DNA from: Fictibacillus sp. FJAT-27399
Lineage (GTDB): Bacteria > Bacillota > Bacilli > Bacillales > Fictibacillaceae
NCBI RefSeq assembly: GCF_001510655.1
Contig: NZ_LMVC01000001.1
Span: forward strand, 260,574-324,573
DNA length: 64,000 bases
Direction: 5' to 3'
In this document: positions 9,256-17,613 of the stretch, one piece after another
How positions within the stretch are numbered: position 1 is the first letter of the stretch
Layout of the letters: each line of letters begins with the position of its first letter
The notes under the pieces: generated by a model
The model's input: only the letters and a program-made list of their open reading frames with translations
Database searches by the model: none
What the model was told of the DNA's origin: nothing
Translations under genes and position numbers: made by a program

Positions 9256-9912
9256 ATGTATTCAAAAGAGTTCTTTAAAAGTAAAAGAGAAGATTCATTA
9301 TCATCCGCAAACGGGGTTGTTCCCATCGTAAATGAATTAATCCAGCCAAAATCAGTTTTAGATGTTGGATGTGGGACGGGAACGTGGTTAACGGTTTTTA
9401 AGAAGAAATATAGAATAAGAGATATTCTTGGCGTTGATGGGGACTATGTGGACAGGAGGCAGCTGGATATACCAAGAAGAAAGTTCTTCCCGTATAACTT
9501 GGAGAATCTTCTTGATTTGGGAAGAACATTTGATTTGGTTGTATCGCTTGAAGTAGCGGAACATCTCCCTGAGCATTGTGCTGAAACCTTTGTGCAATCC
9601 CTTGTGAATCATGGCTCAGTTGTATTATTTTCAGCAGCTATACCTGATCAGGGCGGTGATCACCATGTTAACGAACAGTGGCCAGATTATTGGATTGAAA
9701 AATTTAAAAAACATGATTTCCTGGTCATTGACTGTATACGAGATAAGGTGTGGAGCAGTGATACAGTTGGATGGTGGTATGCTCAAAATATTTTTTTGTT
9801 CGTAAAAAGGGAATATTTATTTAACCACCCGGTTTTATTGTCTTTTTATAAAGATGTAAACCCAGTATCTTTTAATAAAGTACACCCCAATAACCAGCTT
9901 TCAACTTTATGA
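9256..9912 (+). CDS. SAM-dependent methyltransferase
   Basis: A 218-residue class I methyltransferase. SAM-binding motif I is VLDVGCGTGTWL (residues ~34-45); a VDGDYVD acidic loop follows and FDLVVSLEVAEHLPE is motif IV. The start ATG has AGGAAGGTGAGAG upstream. This is the first gene of the rightward operon that continues with a GT2 enzyme, 37 bp later. A sugar O-methyltransferase for the surface polymer is plausible, but the family methylates many substrates. Length and motifs look complete. Confidence 0.87.
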   Translation: MYSKEFFKSKREDSLSSANGVVPIVNELIQPKSVLDVGCGTGTWLTVFKKKYRIRDILGVDGDYVDRRQLDIPRRKFFPYNLENLLDLGRTFDLVVSLEVAEHLPEHCAETFVQSLVNHGSVVLFSAAIPDQGGDHHVNEQWPDYWIEKFKKHDFLVIDCIRDKVWSSDTVGWWYAQNIFLFVKREYLFNHPVLLSFYKDVNPVSFNKVHPNNQLSTL

Positions 9913-9949
9913 AAATTAGAAAAGAATAATGAAGAACATGGAGAGGTTT

Positions 9950-10750
9950 ATGGAAAATTATGATGTTACCGTTTTGATACCTTCCTATAATCCTGGAATA
10001 TTTTTAAAGGATGCATTGGAAAGTGTGTTCCGGCAAACTTATGATAAATGGAAAATAGTTTTGGTAGACGATGCCTCAACAGATCAAAGTCTTGCTTTTG
10101 TCGAAGACTATTTAAATGATCCGAGGGTTACTTTAATTCGTTTGAACAAAAATGCAGGTCAGTCAAAAGCACAAAATGAGGGCCTTGCCGTTATTGATAC
10201 GCCTTTCATAATGAAGCTTGATTCAGATGATTGGCTTTTTTTTGACACAATTGAAAAACTAAGAAATGAAGCAGAAAAGGTTTCAGATCACGTTGCACTT
10301 ATTTGGGGCAATAAAACAGATATTTATGAGGATCGGGAAGGGAATAAACTATTGGAAGTACCGCGCATCGGGGGACGTTCCTATAGTGATAGGTATGAAT
10401 TCTTATTATCTAACGATGTACCCTTTCCCCGTTTTTACAGAACGTCCGCTCTAAAACAAGTGGGTGGATGGCCAACCGATGATCCATGGGAAGGACGTCA
10501 TCTTGAAGATAAACGAATGGATGCATTGCTTATTGAACATTTTGAAATTCACTGGATAAATGAGATGCTTTATAATTACAGGCAGCATGCAAATAATGCT
10601 ACCAAAAAAATAGATCTATATAATAAAGTTTTTGAATGGCACATCTATAATACTTTAAAAAATTGGGGTGACTTGTATACCCCTGTTTTTAGAACATATT
10701 GTGGCTGGAAACAGCTGGAACAGCTTATTCCAAAGCAAAATCCTGTATAA
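9950..10750 (+). CDS. GT2 family glycosyltransferase (paralogue 3)
   Basis: A 266-residue GT2 enzyme, nearly the twin of the gene at 2700: VTVLIPSYNPG, DDASTDQS, LDSDDW, RFYRTSALK and GGWPTDDP are all kept. ATG 9950 aligns best with the paralogues, though GGAGAGG is only 3 nt away; ATG 9929 and 9938 are in-frame alternatives. Its stop codon lies inside the loop of the terminator hairpin. It is soluble, inverting and of unknown sugar specificity. The duplication suggests that the polymer has repeated or branched use of one linkage type (inference). Confidence 0.9.
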   Translation: MENYDVTVLIPSYNPGIFLKDALESVFRQTYDKWKIVLVDDASTDQSLAFVEDYLNDPRVTLIRLNKNAGQSKAQNEGLAVIDTPFIMKLDSDDWLFFDTIEKLRNEAEKVSDHVALIWGNKTDIYEDREGNKLLEVPRIGGRSYSDRYEFLLSNDVPFPRFYRTSALKQVGGWPTDDPWEGRHLEDKRMDALLIEHFEIHWINEMLYNYRQHANNATKKIDLYNKVFEWHIYNTLKNWGDLYTPVFRTYCGWKQLEQLIPKQNPV

Positions 10751-10772
10751 AAAACAGGATTTTTTCTTTTAT
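10738..10772 (+). terminator. Terminator overlapping the end of the GT2 gene
   Basis: Stem AAATCCTGT / ACAGGATTT with the TAA of the glycosyltransferase in the loop, followed by T-rich sequence. Confidence 0.85.
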
Positions 10773-10846
10773 TTCCTTGGAAAATACATAGCAATCTCCT
10801 TTATTGCATACATAAATCATATAATCCCAATTCTGGGGAGGAAAAG

Positions 10847-11974
10847 ATGAAATTCGATTATTTAATTGTTGGAGCGGGTTTCTCAGGTTGTGTTATGGCT
10901 GAAAGAATTTCCAGTAGATTGGGGAAAAGGGTTCTAATTGTCGAACAAAGGAATCATATTGCAGGTAATGCCTATGATTATTTTGATGAAAATGGAGTTC
11001 TCGTTCATAAATTTGGTCCACATATTTTTCACACGAATTCGAAGAAAGTGTGGGATTATCTTTCAGCCTATACGGAATGGATTCCTTATTATCACAGAGT
11101 ACTTGGTATGCTTGATGGAGAAATGGTCCCAATCCCATTTAACCTCAACTCACTAAATATACTATTTCCTTCAACCAAAGCCAAAGCAATAGAAAACGCC
11201 CTGTTGGAACAATATAAGTTTGGGGAAAAGATAACGATTCTACAGCTTCAAAATAACAAAAATAAACAGCTGCAAAATCTCGCAGATTATATTTACGAAA
11301 AGGTATTTCATGGTTATACGGTAAAACAATGGGGGTTAAGACCCGAAGAGCTGGATGCGTCTGTAACAGGACGGGTACCTATTCTCATCTCCAGAGACAA
11401 TCGGTACTTTCAAGATAAATATCAAGCGATGCCAAAGCATGGATATACTGAAATGTTTAGAAGAATGTTGAAAAGCCCAAACATCAAATTATTGTTGAAG
11501 ACTGACTACAAAGAAATCATAGCAGATGTTCAGTTTAACAAATTAATTTTTACAGGCCCTATCGATATGTATTTTGAATATAAATATGGCCAATTGCCAT
11601 ACAGAAGCTTACGGTTCGAATTTGAATTTCACAATAAGGAGGAATTTCAAGAAGCAGGCCAGATCAATTATCCAAATGAGTATGAATTTACGCGTATTAC
11701 GGAATTTAAAAAATTAACACACCAAAAGAACATCCTGGGAACAACGATTGCAAGAGAATATCCGGAAGTCTACAAAAAAGGTATTAATGACCCGTATTAT
11801 CCCGTTCCCAAAAAAGAATACAGGGAGCAATATATATTATATGAAACTGAAGCGCAAACCATTAAAGACAAAGTGATATTTGCCGGAAGATTGGCAGAAT
11901 ACAAGTATTATAATATGGACCAAATCGTAGCCAGGGCTCTGCACTTGTTCGAAAAAGAAATTAATACAGAATAG
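10847..11974 (+). CDS. glf: UDP-galactopyranose mutase
   Basis: A 375-residue FAD enzyme of the Glf family at normal length. The N-terminus has the FAD-binding pattern DYLIVGAGFSG followed by IVEQRNHIAGNAYD; FGPHIFHT, the VKQWG segment, and LPYRSLRFEFE are conserved UGM blocks; YYNMDQIVARAL closes the FAD site. It converts UDP-Galp to UDP-Galf for galactofuranose-containing glycans. GAGGAAAAG precedes the ATG. It lies 10 bp before galE, which supplies UDP-galactose, so the pair forms a UDP-Galf module. Confidence 0.95.
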   Translation: MKFDYLIVGAGFSGCVMAERISSRLGKRVLIVEQRNHIAGNAYDYFDENGVLVHKFGPHIFHTNSKKVWDYLSAYTEWIPYYHRVLGMLDGEMVPIPFNLNSLNILFPSTKAKAIENALLEQYKFGEKITILQLQNNKNKQLQNLADYIYEKVFHGYTVKQWGLRPEELDASVTGRVPILISRDNRYFQDKYQAMPKHGYTEMFRRMLKSPNIKLLLKTDYKEIIADVQFNKLIFTGPIDMYFEYKYGQLPYRSLRFEFEFHNKEEFQEAGQINYPNEYEFTRITEFKKLTHQKNILGTTIAREYPEVYKKGINDPYYPVPKKEYREQYILYETEAQTIKDKVIFAGRLAEYKYYNMDQIVARALHLFEKEINTE

Positions 11975-11984
11975 GAGGAGTGCC

Positions 11985-12974
11985 ATGATTCTTGTGACAG
12001 GAGGAGCAGGATATATTGGGAGTCACGTAGTCAAAGCTTTAATTATGAAAAATTATCAGGTTGTTGTTATTGATAATTTGTCAACAGGCAATCAGGAAGC
12101 ACTTGATCCTAAAGCAATATTTGTAAAAGGGGATGTAAGAAACCCTAAAGACTTAGGAGAAATCTTTTCAAATTACCCTATTCGTGCAGTTATGCATTTT
12201 GCAGCAAATGCATACGTAGGAGAGTCAGTTGAAAAACCTGCAGTATATTATAGCAACAACGTCAATGGAATGATAACCCTATTGAAGATGATGGTGCAAT
12301 ATAATGTTAAGAAAATTGTTTTCTCCTCATCATGTGCAGTTTACGGGAAACCGCCTTGCAAGATTATAAATGAAAATACTCCTGCAATTCCCATTAATCC
12401 TTATGGTTGGACCAAATTAATTGGGGAGCAGCTATTAAGAGACTTTTCAACAGCATATTCTCTAAAATATATTGCTCTGCGGTATTTTAATGTAGCAGGC
12501 GCCATTGACTCAGGAGAATTGGGAGAGGACCACACACCTGAGACCCATTTAATTCCCAATATCATAAAACATTTACTCGGCGAGACGAAAAAAATTTTTG
12601 TGTATGGCAATGATTATGAAACAAGAGACGGTACATGCATAAGAGATTATATCCATGTTACAGACTTAAGTAATGCCCACATTCTTGCACTTGAAGCACT
12701 GCTGGATAGTAAGGCTGCCAACAGAGTTTATAACGTAGGAAATGAAAAAGGAATAAGTGTGAATGAAATAATAAAAATGTGCGAAACGATAATCGGCAGA
12801 AAAGCCACTGTGGAATATGCGAAAAGGCGTGATGGAGATCCTCCTGCTCTCATAGCCAGTGCAGATTTGTTGAAAAAAGAGTTTAACTGGAAGGCACAGT
12901 TTGACCTGAAAGATATGATTGAATCAGCATACCAATGGTTTTTAAAAAATCCAAAAGGTTATAAAAAGCCGTAA
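11985..12974 (+). CDS. galE: UDP-glucose 4-epimerase
   Basis: A 329-residue extended SDR. GGAGYIGSH at residues 6-14 binds NAD; SSSCAVYG supplies the catalytic Ser/Thr region and YGWTK the Tyr-x3-Lys pair; CIRDYIHV and RRDGDPP are typical GalE blocks. It interconverts UDP-glucose and UDP-galactose. The ATG follows AGGAGGAG, and the gene is in an operon with glf upstream and two glycosyltransferase-like genes downstream (16-bp gap). The context indicates a dedicated copy for galactofuranose supply rather than a Leloir-pathway gene, since no galK or galT is nearby. Confidence 0.95.
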   Translation: MILVTGGAGYIGSHVVKALIMKNYQVVVIDNLSTGNQEALDPKAIFVKGDVRNPKDLGEIFSNYPIRAVMHFAANAYVGESVEKPAVYYSNNVNGMITLLKMMVQYNVKKIVFSSSCAVYGKPPCKIINENTPAIPINPYGWTKLIGEQLLRDFSTAYSLKYIALRYFNVAGAIDSGELGEDHTPETHLIPNIIKHLLGETKKIFVYGNDYETRDGTCIRDYIHVTDLSNAHILALEALLDSKAANRVYNVGNEKGISVNEIIKMCETIIGRKATVEYAKRRDGDPPALIASADLLKKEFNWKAQFDLKDMIESAYQWFLKNPKGYKKP

Positions 12975-12990
12975 AAGGAAAGGGGATTAT

Positions 12991-13701
12991 ATGGTATCTG
13001 TCATCACCTGTACAATTAGGGATTCTTGCATGGATAATATATTTGATAATTACAAGACTCAAAATTACGATCATAAAGAACTGATCATTGTGCTTAACCA
13101 AGACAGTATGTGTTTGAAAAAATGGCGTGAAAAAGCAAAAAATTATGATAATGTTTCTGTTTTTCAAGTCCCACAACATACCTCCTTAGGTAATTGTATC
13201 AATTTTGCAGTGGGGCAGGCTAAATATGATATAATTGCAAATTTTGAGGATGACGATTATTATGCACCAGCATATCTGCAGCATTCTATTTCTGTATTGA
13301 ATGCTATGAAAGCGGATGTTATAGGAAAGACATCGGTATATATATTCTTGAAAAACAAGCAAGTATTGGCTGTTTTCAATCCAGGCAATGAAAATCAATA
13401 TGTCAATGATCAAAACAGTTTTGGAAAACAATATTTACAAGGAGGTACGTTAGTATTTTATAAAGCAATTTTGGATCTAGTAAGGTTTCCGGATCAGATT
13501 AAAGAAGTAGACCGGATTTTTTGCAGGGACTGTGTGAAGGCGGGCTTAAGGGTTTACTCAACAACAAAAGAAAATTTCACCTATGTAAGGAATGATGATC
13601 AGGAACAGCATACGTGGAAGGTGCCTGTGGATGTTATTTTAAGCATAAGCCAATTTATTACGAAGACAGATGATTTCAAACCGTTTGTATCAAAGTTTTG
13701 A
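12991..13701 (+). CDS. GT2-like glycosyltransferase (pair member 1)
   Basis: A 236-residue protein with a compact GT-A core: MVSVITCTIRD, ELIIVLNQDS, an acidic FEDDDYY metal motif near residue 85 and GGTLVFYK near residue 149. It is a tandem paralogue of the following gene; both end in TKTDDFKPF or a close variant. The ATG follows GGAAAGGGG. It is shorter than the other GT2 enzymes of the cluster. Donor and acceptor are unknown; with glf upstream, a galactofuranosyltransferase is possible but not shown by sequence. Confidence 0.75.
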   Translation: MVSVITCTIRDSCMDNIFDNYKTQNYDHKELIIVLNQDSMCLKKWREKAKNYDNVSVFQVPQHTSLGNCINFAVGQAKYDIIANFEDDDYYAPAYLQHSISVLNAMKADVIGKTSVYIFLKNKQVLAVFNPGNENQYVNDQNSFGKQYLQGGTLVFYKAILDLVRFPDQIKEVDRIFCRDCVKAGLRVYSTTKENFTYVRNDDQEQHTWKVPVDVILSISQFITKTDDFKPFVSKF

Positions 13702-13731
13702 TGTCACTTATGAGGAACAGGGGAGGCTTGT

Positions 13732-14454
13732 ATGGTTTCCGTCATCACTTGCACGATAAGGGATAATTGTATGGAAGAGGTTTTCCTTAATTTTGATCGG
13801 CAGCAAGATGTAGAAAAAGAATTAATTATCATTTTAAATAAAGAAAATATGGATGTTGAAAAATGGAAAGAAAGAGCAGCTGATTCTTCTAACATTTCTA
13901 TCTATCAATTACCATCTGATACTACGCTGGGAGAATGTTTAAACTTTGGTGTAGAAAAAGCAAAGTTCAGCCATATTGCTAAATTTGATGATGATGATTA
14001 CTATTCGCCTTTTTACTTGTTGGATTCACTTCAATCTTTAAGAAATTCTCAAGCATCCGTCGTTGGAAAAACCTCCATTTTTATGTATTTTAAAGATCAA
14101 AGCCTGCTTACCGAATTTAATCCGAATAAGTTTGGGGGAGCAGTTGCGAAAAATGAGGAGACATACAATAATCATTTATTAATGGGAGGGACGCTAGTTT
14201 TTAAAAAAGAAGTTTTTAATACGGTAAAATTTAGTTCCACCAATATTGCTGAGGATTCAGCTTTTTGTAAATCATGTATTGAGAATGGAATTCCTCTGTA
14301 CTCAGCAACTAAAGATAACTATGTTTATTTAAGAAGCTTTGAACCAGAAAGCCATACATGGAGGATTAAAAATAACACGATTTTGAAATTCTGCAGCGTA
14401 ATTGCTAAAACTGATGACTTCCGGCCTTTTATTACTAAAAAACCTATTCTCTAA
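13732..14454 (+). CDS. GT2-like glycosyltransferase (pair member 2)
   Basis: A 240-residue tandem paralogue of the preceding gene. The same blocks occur in the same order: MVSVITCTIRD, ELIIILNKEN, FDDDDYYSPFY (metal site), GGTLVFKK, and a C-terminal TKDNYVYLRS...TKTDDFRPF... pattern. The ATG is preceded by GGGGAGG. It is the last gene of the rightward operon and is followed by two terminator hairpins. Probably adds a sugar in the same pathway as its twin; the specific role is unknown. Confidence 0.75.
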   Translation: MVSVITCTIRDNCMEEVFLNFDRQQDVEKELIIILNKENMDVEKWKERAADSSNISIYQLPSDTTLGECLNFGVEKAKFSHIAKFDDDDYYSPFYLLDSLQSLRNSQASVVGKTSIFMYFKDQSLLTEFNPNKFGGAVAKNEETYNNHLLMGGTLVFKKEVFNTVKFSSTNIAEDSAFCKSCIENGIPLYSATKDNYVYLRSFEPESHTWRIKNNTILKFCSVIAKTDDFRPFITKKPIL

Positions 14455-14466
14455 TGGTTAGAAAAT

Positions 14467-14490
14467 CAGGCAGGATGCCAGCCTGTTTTT
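14467..14490 (+). terminator. Terminator of the glf-galE operon
   Basis: Stem CAGGC / GCCTG with a 9-nt loop and five T residues, 12 bp after the last glycosyltransferase stop. Confidence 0.75.
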
Positions 14491-14531
14491 GAATTTTTCA
14501 TTATCTAAAGAGATTGTCGAACAACAATCAA

Positions 14532-14560
14532 AAAAATCAGGCTTTTTAGGCCTGATTTTT
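14532..14560. terminator. Bidirectional terminator
   Basis: A perfect 10-bp stem AAAAATCAGG / CCTGATTTTT with T-runs on both strands, between convergent genes. It probably ends the leftward spore-protein gene at 14579. Confidence 0.85.
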
Positions 14561-14578
14561 GCTTAATTACCTAACCTA

Positions 14579-14989
14579 TTACGTGAATAGTTGGATCGCT
14601 GTAATTTGACGGCAGTCAATGATGATAGGATATCCGTCTAAGATGAAAGTTGCACAGCAAGTTTTATGATCGAAACAAGCGAATGTTAACTCGTCATTAA
14701 AGAAGTCCTCTCCGCCTTTTAGTACGATTTGTACTAATGAACCAGGTGTTAGCTTTTTGATCTGTTCACACGCACAACCTTTACATTGGTTATGAGAAGA
14801 AGATGAAGATGAAGAGCTTTCTTCTTTTCTTTTCCGTCTGCGTACAAAGCTGGAGCTTGAGCTAGAACTAGAGCTTGAGCTAGAACTAGAGCTTTCTTGT
14901 TTTTTTCTTTTCTTGTGTACAAAGCTGGAGCTGGAACTAGAACTTTCTTCGTTGCAGCTGCACCCTTGTTTTTTAAATAATGAACCCAT
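14579..14989 (-). CDS. Ser-run, Cys-rich spore-surface protein (probable)
   Basis: A 136-residue protein with a split layout. The first ~70 residues hold three poly-Ser blocks (7, 15 and 8 Ser), each preceded by Glu and separated by basic stretches (HKKRKK, RRRKRK). A Cys cluster (CKGCAC) follows. The last ~60 residues form a compact beta-rich domain with CFDHKTCC. I do not know a characterised homologue. Ser/Lys-rich low complexity with Cys pairs is typical of coat and crust proteins, which can be phosphorylated and cross-linked. AAGGAGG precedes ATG. Neighbours are other spore-type genes. Confidence 0.65.
   Translation of the reverse strand: MGSLFKKQGCSCNEESSSSSSSFVHKKRKKQESSSSSSSSSSSSSSSFVRRRKRKEESSSSSSSSHNQCKGCACEQIKKLTPGSLVQIVLKGGEDFFNDELTFACFDHKTCCATFILDGYPIIIDCRQITAIQLFT
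14853..14894 (-). repeat. 18-bp tandem repeat coding poly-Ser
   Basis: An 18-bp unit (GAGCTTGAGCTAGAACTA on the plus strand) occurs 2.3 times without change and encodes part of the longest Ser run. Such repeats can change in number by slippage. Confidence 0.85.
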
Positions 14990-15145
14990 TACTTTTCCTC
15001 CTTATTGTCTTTCGTACTCCTGATCATTCAGGGGTAATATAGTATATTGAGTTTTTTAAAATTTGCATGGATAAGTACCTACTTGTACAAAAAATAGGTT
15101 TTTCTACTAGAAAAATAGAAAAAAAGAAGGGTGAGATCCTTCTTT

Positions 15146-15310
15146 TTAGTGGCCAGCATTGTTTTTTTTAGGCTTCCACGTTACTTTTCCGCACGTTTTG
15201 CAGCCCTTCTTTTTTTTCACAGGTTCAAACAATGACGGTTTGCTTGCCGATTTTTTTGATTTTTCCTGCTGGCGATTTCGATATAGCTTTCGCATTTGAG
15301 ATTTGTCCAT
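15146..15310 (-). CDS. Small basic protein with a CxxC pair
   Basis: A 54-residue frame not long enough for most gene finders. It begins MDKSQMRKLYRNRQQ, is very rich in Lys/Arg/Ser, and carries GCKTCGK (Cys-x2-Cys) near residue 37 and a C-terminal TWKPKK. GGTGTGGGTGG lies just upstream of the ATG. It sits between two other leftward spore-type genes. Function unknown; the Lys and Cys content fits a minor spore protein, but this is inference. Confidence 0.5.
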   Translation of the reverse strand: MDKSQMRKLYRNRQQEKSKKSASKPSLFEPVKKKKGCKTCGKVTWKPKKNNAGH

Positions 15311-15344
15311 TCCACCCACACCTTTTCAGTAAGTTGCTTCTATA

Positions 15345-16211
15345 CTATTCTTTACTTCTCCGAGTGGTATAGGTATTTGGCTGAAAGGGATTAATGGCTG
15401 TTGAAGTTTTGCTATTTTTTTGTTTAAACGGATTGATAGTAGATTCAGGGGTTTGTACGCTTTTGAATGGGCTTATGGCTGGCCCGTTATGGAGATTTTT
15501 ATTTCGTGTTACTGTTGCGGGTCTGCTTCGGACAGGTATAAGCTGCTGAGGAGCGATGAAGGTGTCAGGCACCTTAAATTCAGGCTCAATTTTTGGCTTG
15601 TTCATTTTTTTTGTTTCTTTTACGCATTGCAGATCAGCGAGCATGGGATTTATCGTTCTTAAGATGTGGTTTATCCCTGTCTGGTATTCTCCAATAGAGA
15701 GGGAAGCGAGTGATGAAAATGTCTTGGAGAGTCCAATCTGCAGGATGAGGTAGCTGATCCATTCAGGAATACATTCTTTTTCTCGCCATCTGAAGGAAAA
15801 AGAATAGTGATTTGCTTTTCTTTTGCATAGGATGCTCTTATGAATCATGTTTTGAACAGCATTTTCGGTATTCTCGGCCGGAGTAATATAGAGGAGTTTG
15901 GAATTTTCCGTTTGAATGATGATGGGTACAGGCTGATCAGCAACAAATGAAACCGATATTGAGGCTGTTGTACTCATTCCCGAGGGATTTTCTTCTATAA
16001 TAACATCTGTATGCTTAAGAAATTCTTTAACTCTATCCAAGTCCCTTTGCTCAAGACCAGAAATCACAAAACACTGGCCATACATAGCCGGTTCAATTTC
16101 ATGATAGTTTTCATTCCAATCCAATCCCCAATAATTTAATAATGGCTTTATATGCTGAAAAAAATTGGTGTCCATCTGTCCGATCTGTTTGCCCCCAAAT
16201 GTAAGAATCAT
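15345..16211 (-). CDS. Uncharacterised protein with NPF-repeat tail, spore-associated by context
   Basis: A 288-residue protein. ATG 16211 is chosen because AGGAGG lies 7-12 bases upstream; an in-frame ATG at 16247 has none. The N-terminal ~200 residues look globular (MILTFGGKQIGQM, then mixed alpha/beta). The last ~80 are disordered, basic and contain repeats of (S/N)PF: AISPFKS, TINPFKQ, AINPFQP. I do not recognise the family. It is divergent from the Cys-rich spore-surface gene at 16328 and probably shares its sporulation timing. Confidence 0.6.
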   Translation of the reverse strand: MILTFGGKQIGQMDTNFFQHIKPLLNYWGLDWNENYHEIEPAMYGQCFVISGLEQRDLDRVKEFLKHTDVIIEENPSGMSTTASISVSFVADQPVPIIIQTENSKLLYITPAENTENAVQNMIHKSILCKRKANHYSFSFRWREKECIPEWISYLILQIGLSKTFSSLASLSIGEYQTGINHILRTINPMLADLQCVKETKKMNKPKIEPEFKVPDTFIAPQQLIPVRSRPATVTRNKNLHNGPAISPFKSVQTPESTINPFKQKNSKTSTAINPFQPNTYTTRRSKE

Positions 16212-16327
16212 GATGTCTTTCCTCCTAGCTGCCCGAAAAATAGGCATTCATTCTTGTGTCATAACCTATCGTATTCCCATAGTATGTATGGAATCTTCAG
16301 AACATGATGAGGAAAGGAAGGGAAACT

Positions 16328-17494
16328 ATGGGTTTAAATCATAAGAAATCTATACCAAAGGCTGCCAATAGTCTCCAAGAAGAATGCATAAGAGTACAGA
16401 AAGTGTATGATTGGGTTACTGATACATTTTCAGTAACGAAACAAGTTAGTTTCAATCCGGAGCAGCTCAGAAAGATCGAGGAAGCATTAGAAGATCCGGC
16501 ACGGCGTCCTTTGCGATTGACTTGTCAAACACCGGCGGCTCCGCCTCCATTCCCGTTAAACGGAGAAGACACGAGGGCAGAATGCGAGACCTTCCTGTGT
16601 GAGCAGGTTGGAGAGAAAAGAGACGTAACGGTTTCGCTAAACGGTAATTTTGTTGATGCTCAGCTCGTGGAGCTGTTATTCACTTCTGAAGTAAGGGTAG
16701 CTGTTGTGGACCGTAACGGAAGAGTCGTAACACACCTTACAACGGATGCATCTGTGCTCGAACCGTTTGTACTTTGTTATCCAGACGGAACAGACCTGTT
16801 TTGCAAAATCACCAGAATTCTTTGCAAAATCCAAACAGGAACTGTACTCCTAAACGCTCCAGCACCACGATCTTTTAACCTCACCCTTACATTCTGTGTG
16901 GATATCCAAATCGAAGCTGAAGTGAAACTCGAAGTACTTGCTAAGTTCTGCTCACCTCGAAATAATGACCTTTCAGCTGAAGAAGCTGAAATGGATTCTT
17001 GTCCGGAGGTCGAATTCCCTGCACAATGTCCGGATATATTCCCTCGCCCTAACTGCGATTGCAGTGTCAGCGGTGAAGCGAGCGGACGCACCGGAAGCAA
17101 TTCTACTGAAAAAGGCCGCCTTAGCGTGCTTGCTGATATCTGCCAAAACTGCAGCCTGAGTGACAGTTCACTTCGCTTTACGTTTGAAGATGAAAACGGG
17201 GGATTAAATAACTTCGACTTCACGGCGGATAGCTTTGAACAGGATTCTCTAACTTGCGAGCCTTGCGAAGGCAAGGGACTCAAGTTGATGGTCTCAGGTG
17301 TAGGTACGACAAATGAGGGTGAAGAATTTGACTTTAACTTCGCAGCCGTAAGCCGCCACTCTGGAAGCCGTTTCCAGCTGCAGCTTATTGATGAAAGAGG
17401 GGTCACTGTATTCGAATCAGGAATTGTGAAAGTAGATAAAGGAAGTCTTGAGGTTGAAGATTGCGTGACTTTCGATGATATCAAATTAAAATAA
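16328..17494 (+). CDS. Probable spore coat/exosporium protein, Cys-containing beta domains
   Basis: A 388-residue protein. ATG 16328 follows GGAAGGGAAA; the ATG at 16304 is unsupported. There is no signal peptide or membrane segment. After a helical N-terminus, two beta-rich domains follow (about 80-220 and 260-388). The middle has paired Cys residues (NCDCSVSG; CQNCSLSD; CEPCEGKG) and a Pro-rich start (PAAPPPFP). The EVKLEVLAKFCSPR block resembles spore-surface proteins found across Bacillaceae, but I cannot name it. Codon usage is more GC-rich than in the glycan cluster. A CATAGTATG box upstream at 16276-16284 suggests a mother-cell sigma factor. Confidence 0.65.
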   Translation: MGLNHKKSIPKAANSLQEECIRVQKVYDWVTDTFSVTKQVSFNPEQLRKIEEALEDPARRPLRLTCQTPAAPPPFPLNGEDTRAECETFLCEQVGEKRDVTVSLNGNFVDAQLVELLFTSEVRVAVVDRNGRVVTHLTTDASVLEPFVLCYPDGTDLFCKITRILCKIQTGTVLLNAPAPRSFNLTLTFCVDIQIEAEVKLEVLAKFCSPRNNDLSAEEAEMDSCPEVEFPAQCPDIFPRPNCDCSVSGEASGRTGSNSTEKGRLSVLADICQNCSLSDSSLRFTFEDENGGLNNFDFTADSFEQDSLTCEPCEGKGLKLMVSGVGTTNEGEEFDFNFAAVSRHSGSRFQLQLIDERGVTVFESGIVKVDKGSLEVEDCVTFDDIKLK

Positions 17495-17510
17495 TATCCT
17501 TAAGCGCAAT

Positions 17511-17543
17511 AAAAGAGCAGGGAACCATCCTGCTCTTTTTTCT
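17511..17543 (+). terminator. Rho-independent terminator
   Basis: Perfect 11-bp stem AAAAGAGCAGG / CCTGCTCTTTT with a 7-nt loop and T-run, just after the gene at 16328. Confidence 0.93.
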
Positions 17544-17554
17544 TTAAATAGTGA

Positions 17555-17581
17555 ACGAATCAGTGACGCCTACATAAGATA
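17555..17581 (+). promoter_or_regulatory. SigK-type promoter
   Basis: AC (17555-17556), 16 nt, then CATAAGATA (17573-17581). This matches the SigK consensus AC-N16/17-CATAnnnTA exactly and lies 33 bp before the next gene. Confidence 0.7.
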
Positions 17582-17613
17582 AAAGATGGGAGCCTATTTA
17601 GGGGGGGACACGT

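Noticed and set aside
16777-17484. A 235-codon open frame on the minus strand
   Set aside because: It lies fully opposite the spore-protein gene at 16328, has Ser-rich shadow composition and no ribosome site.
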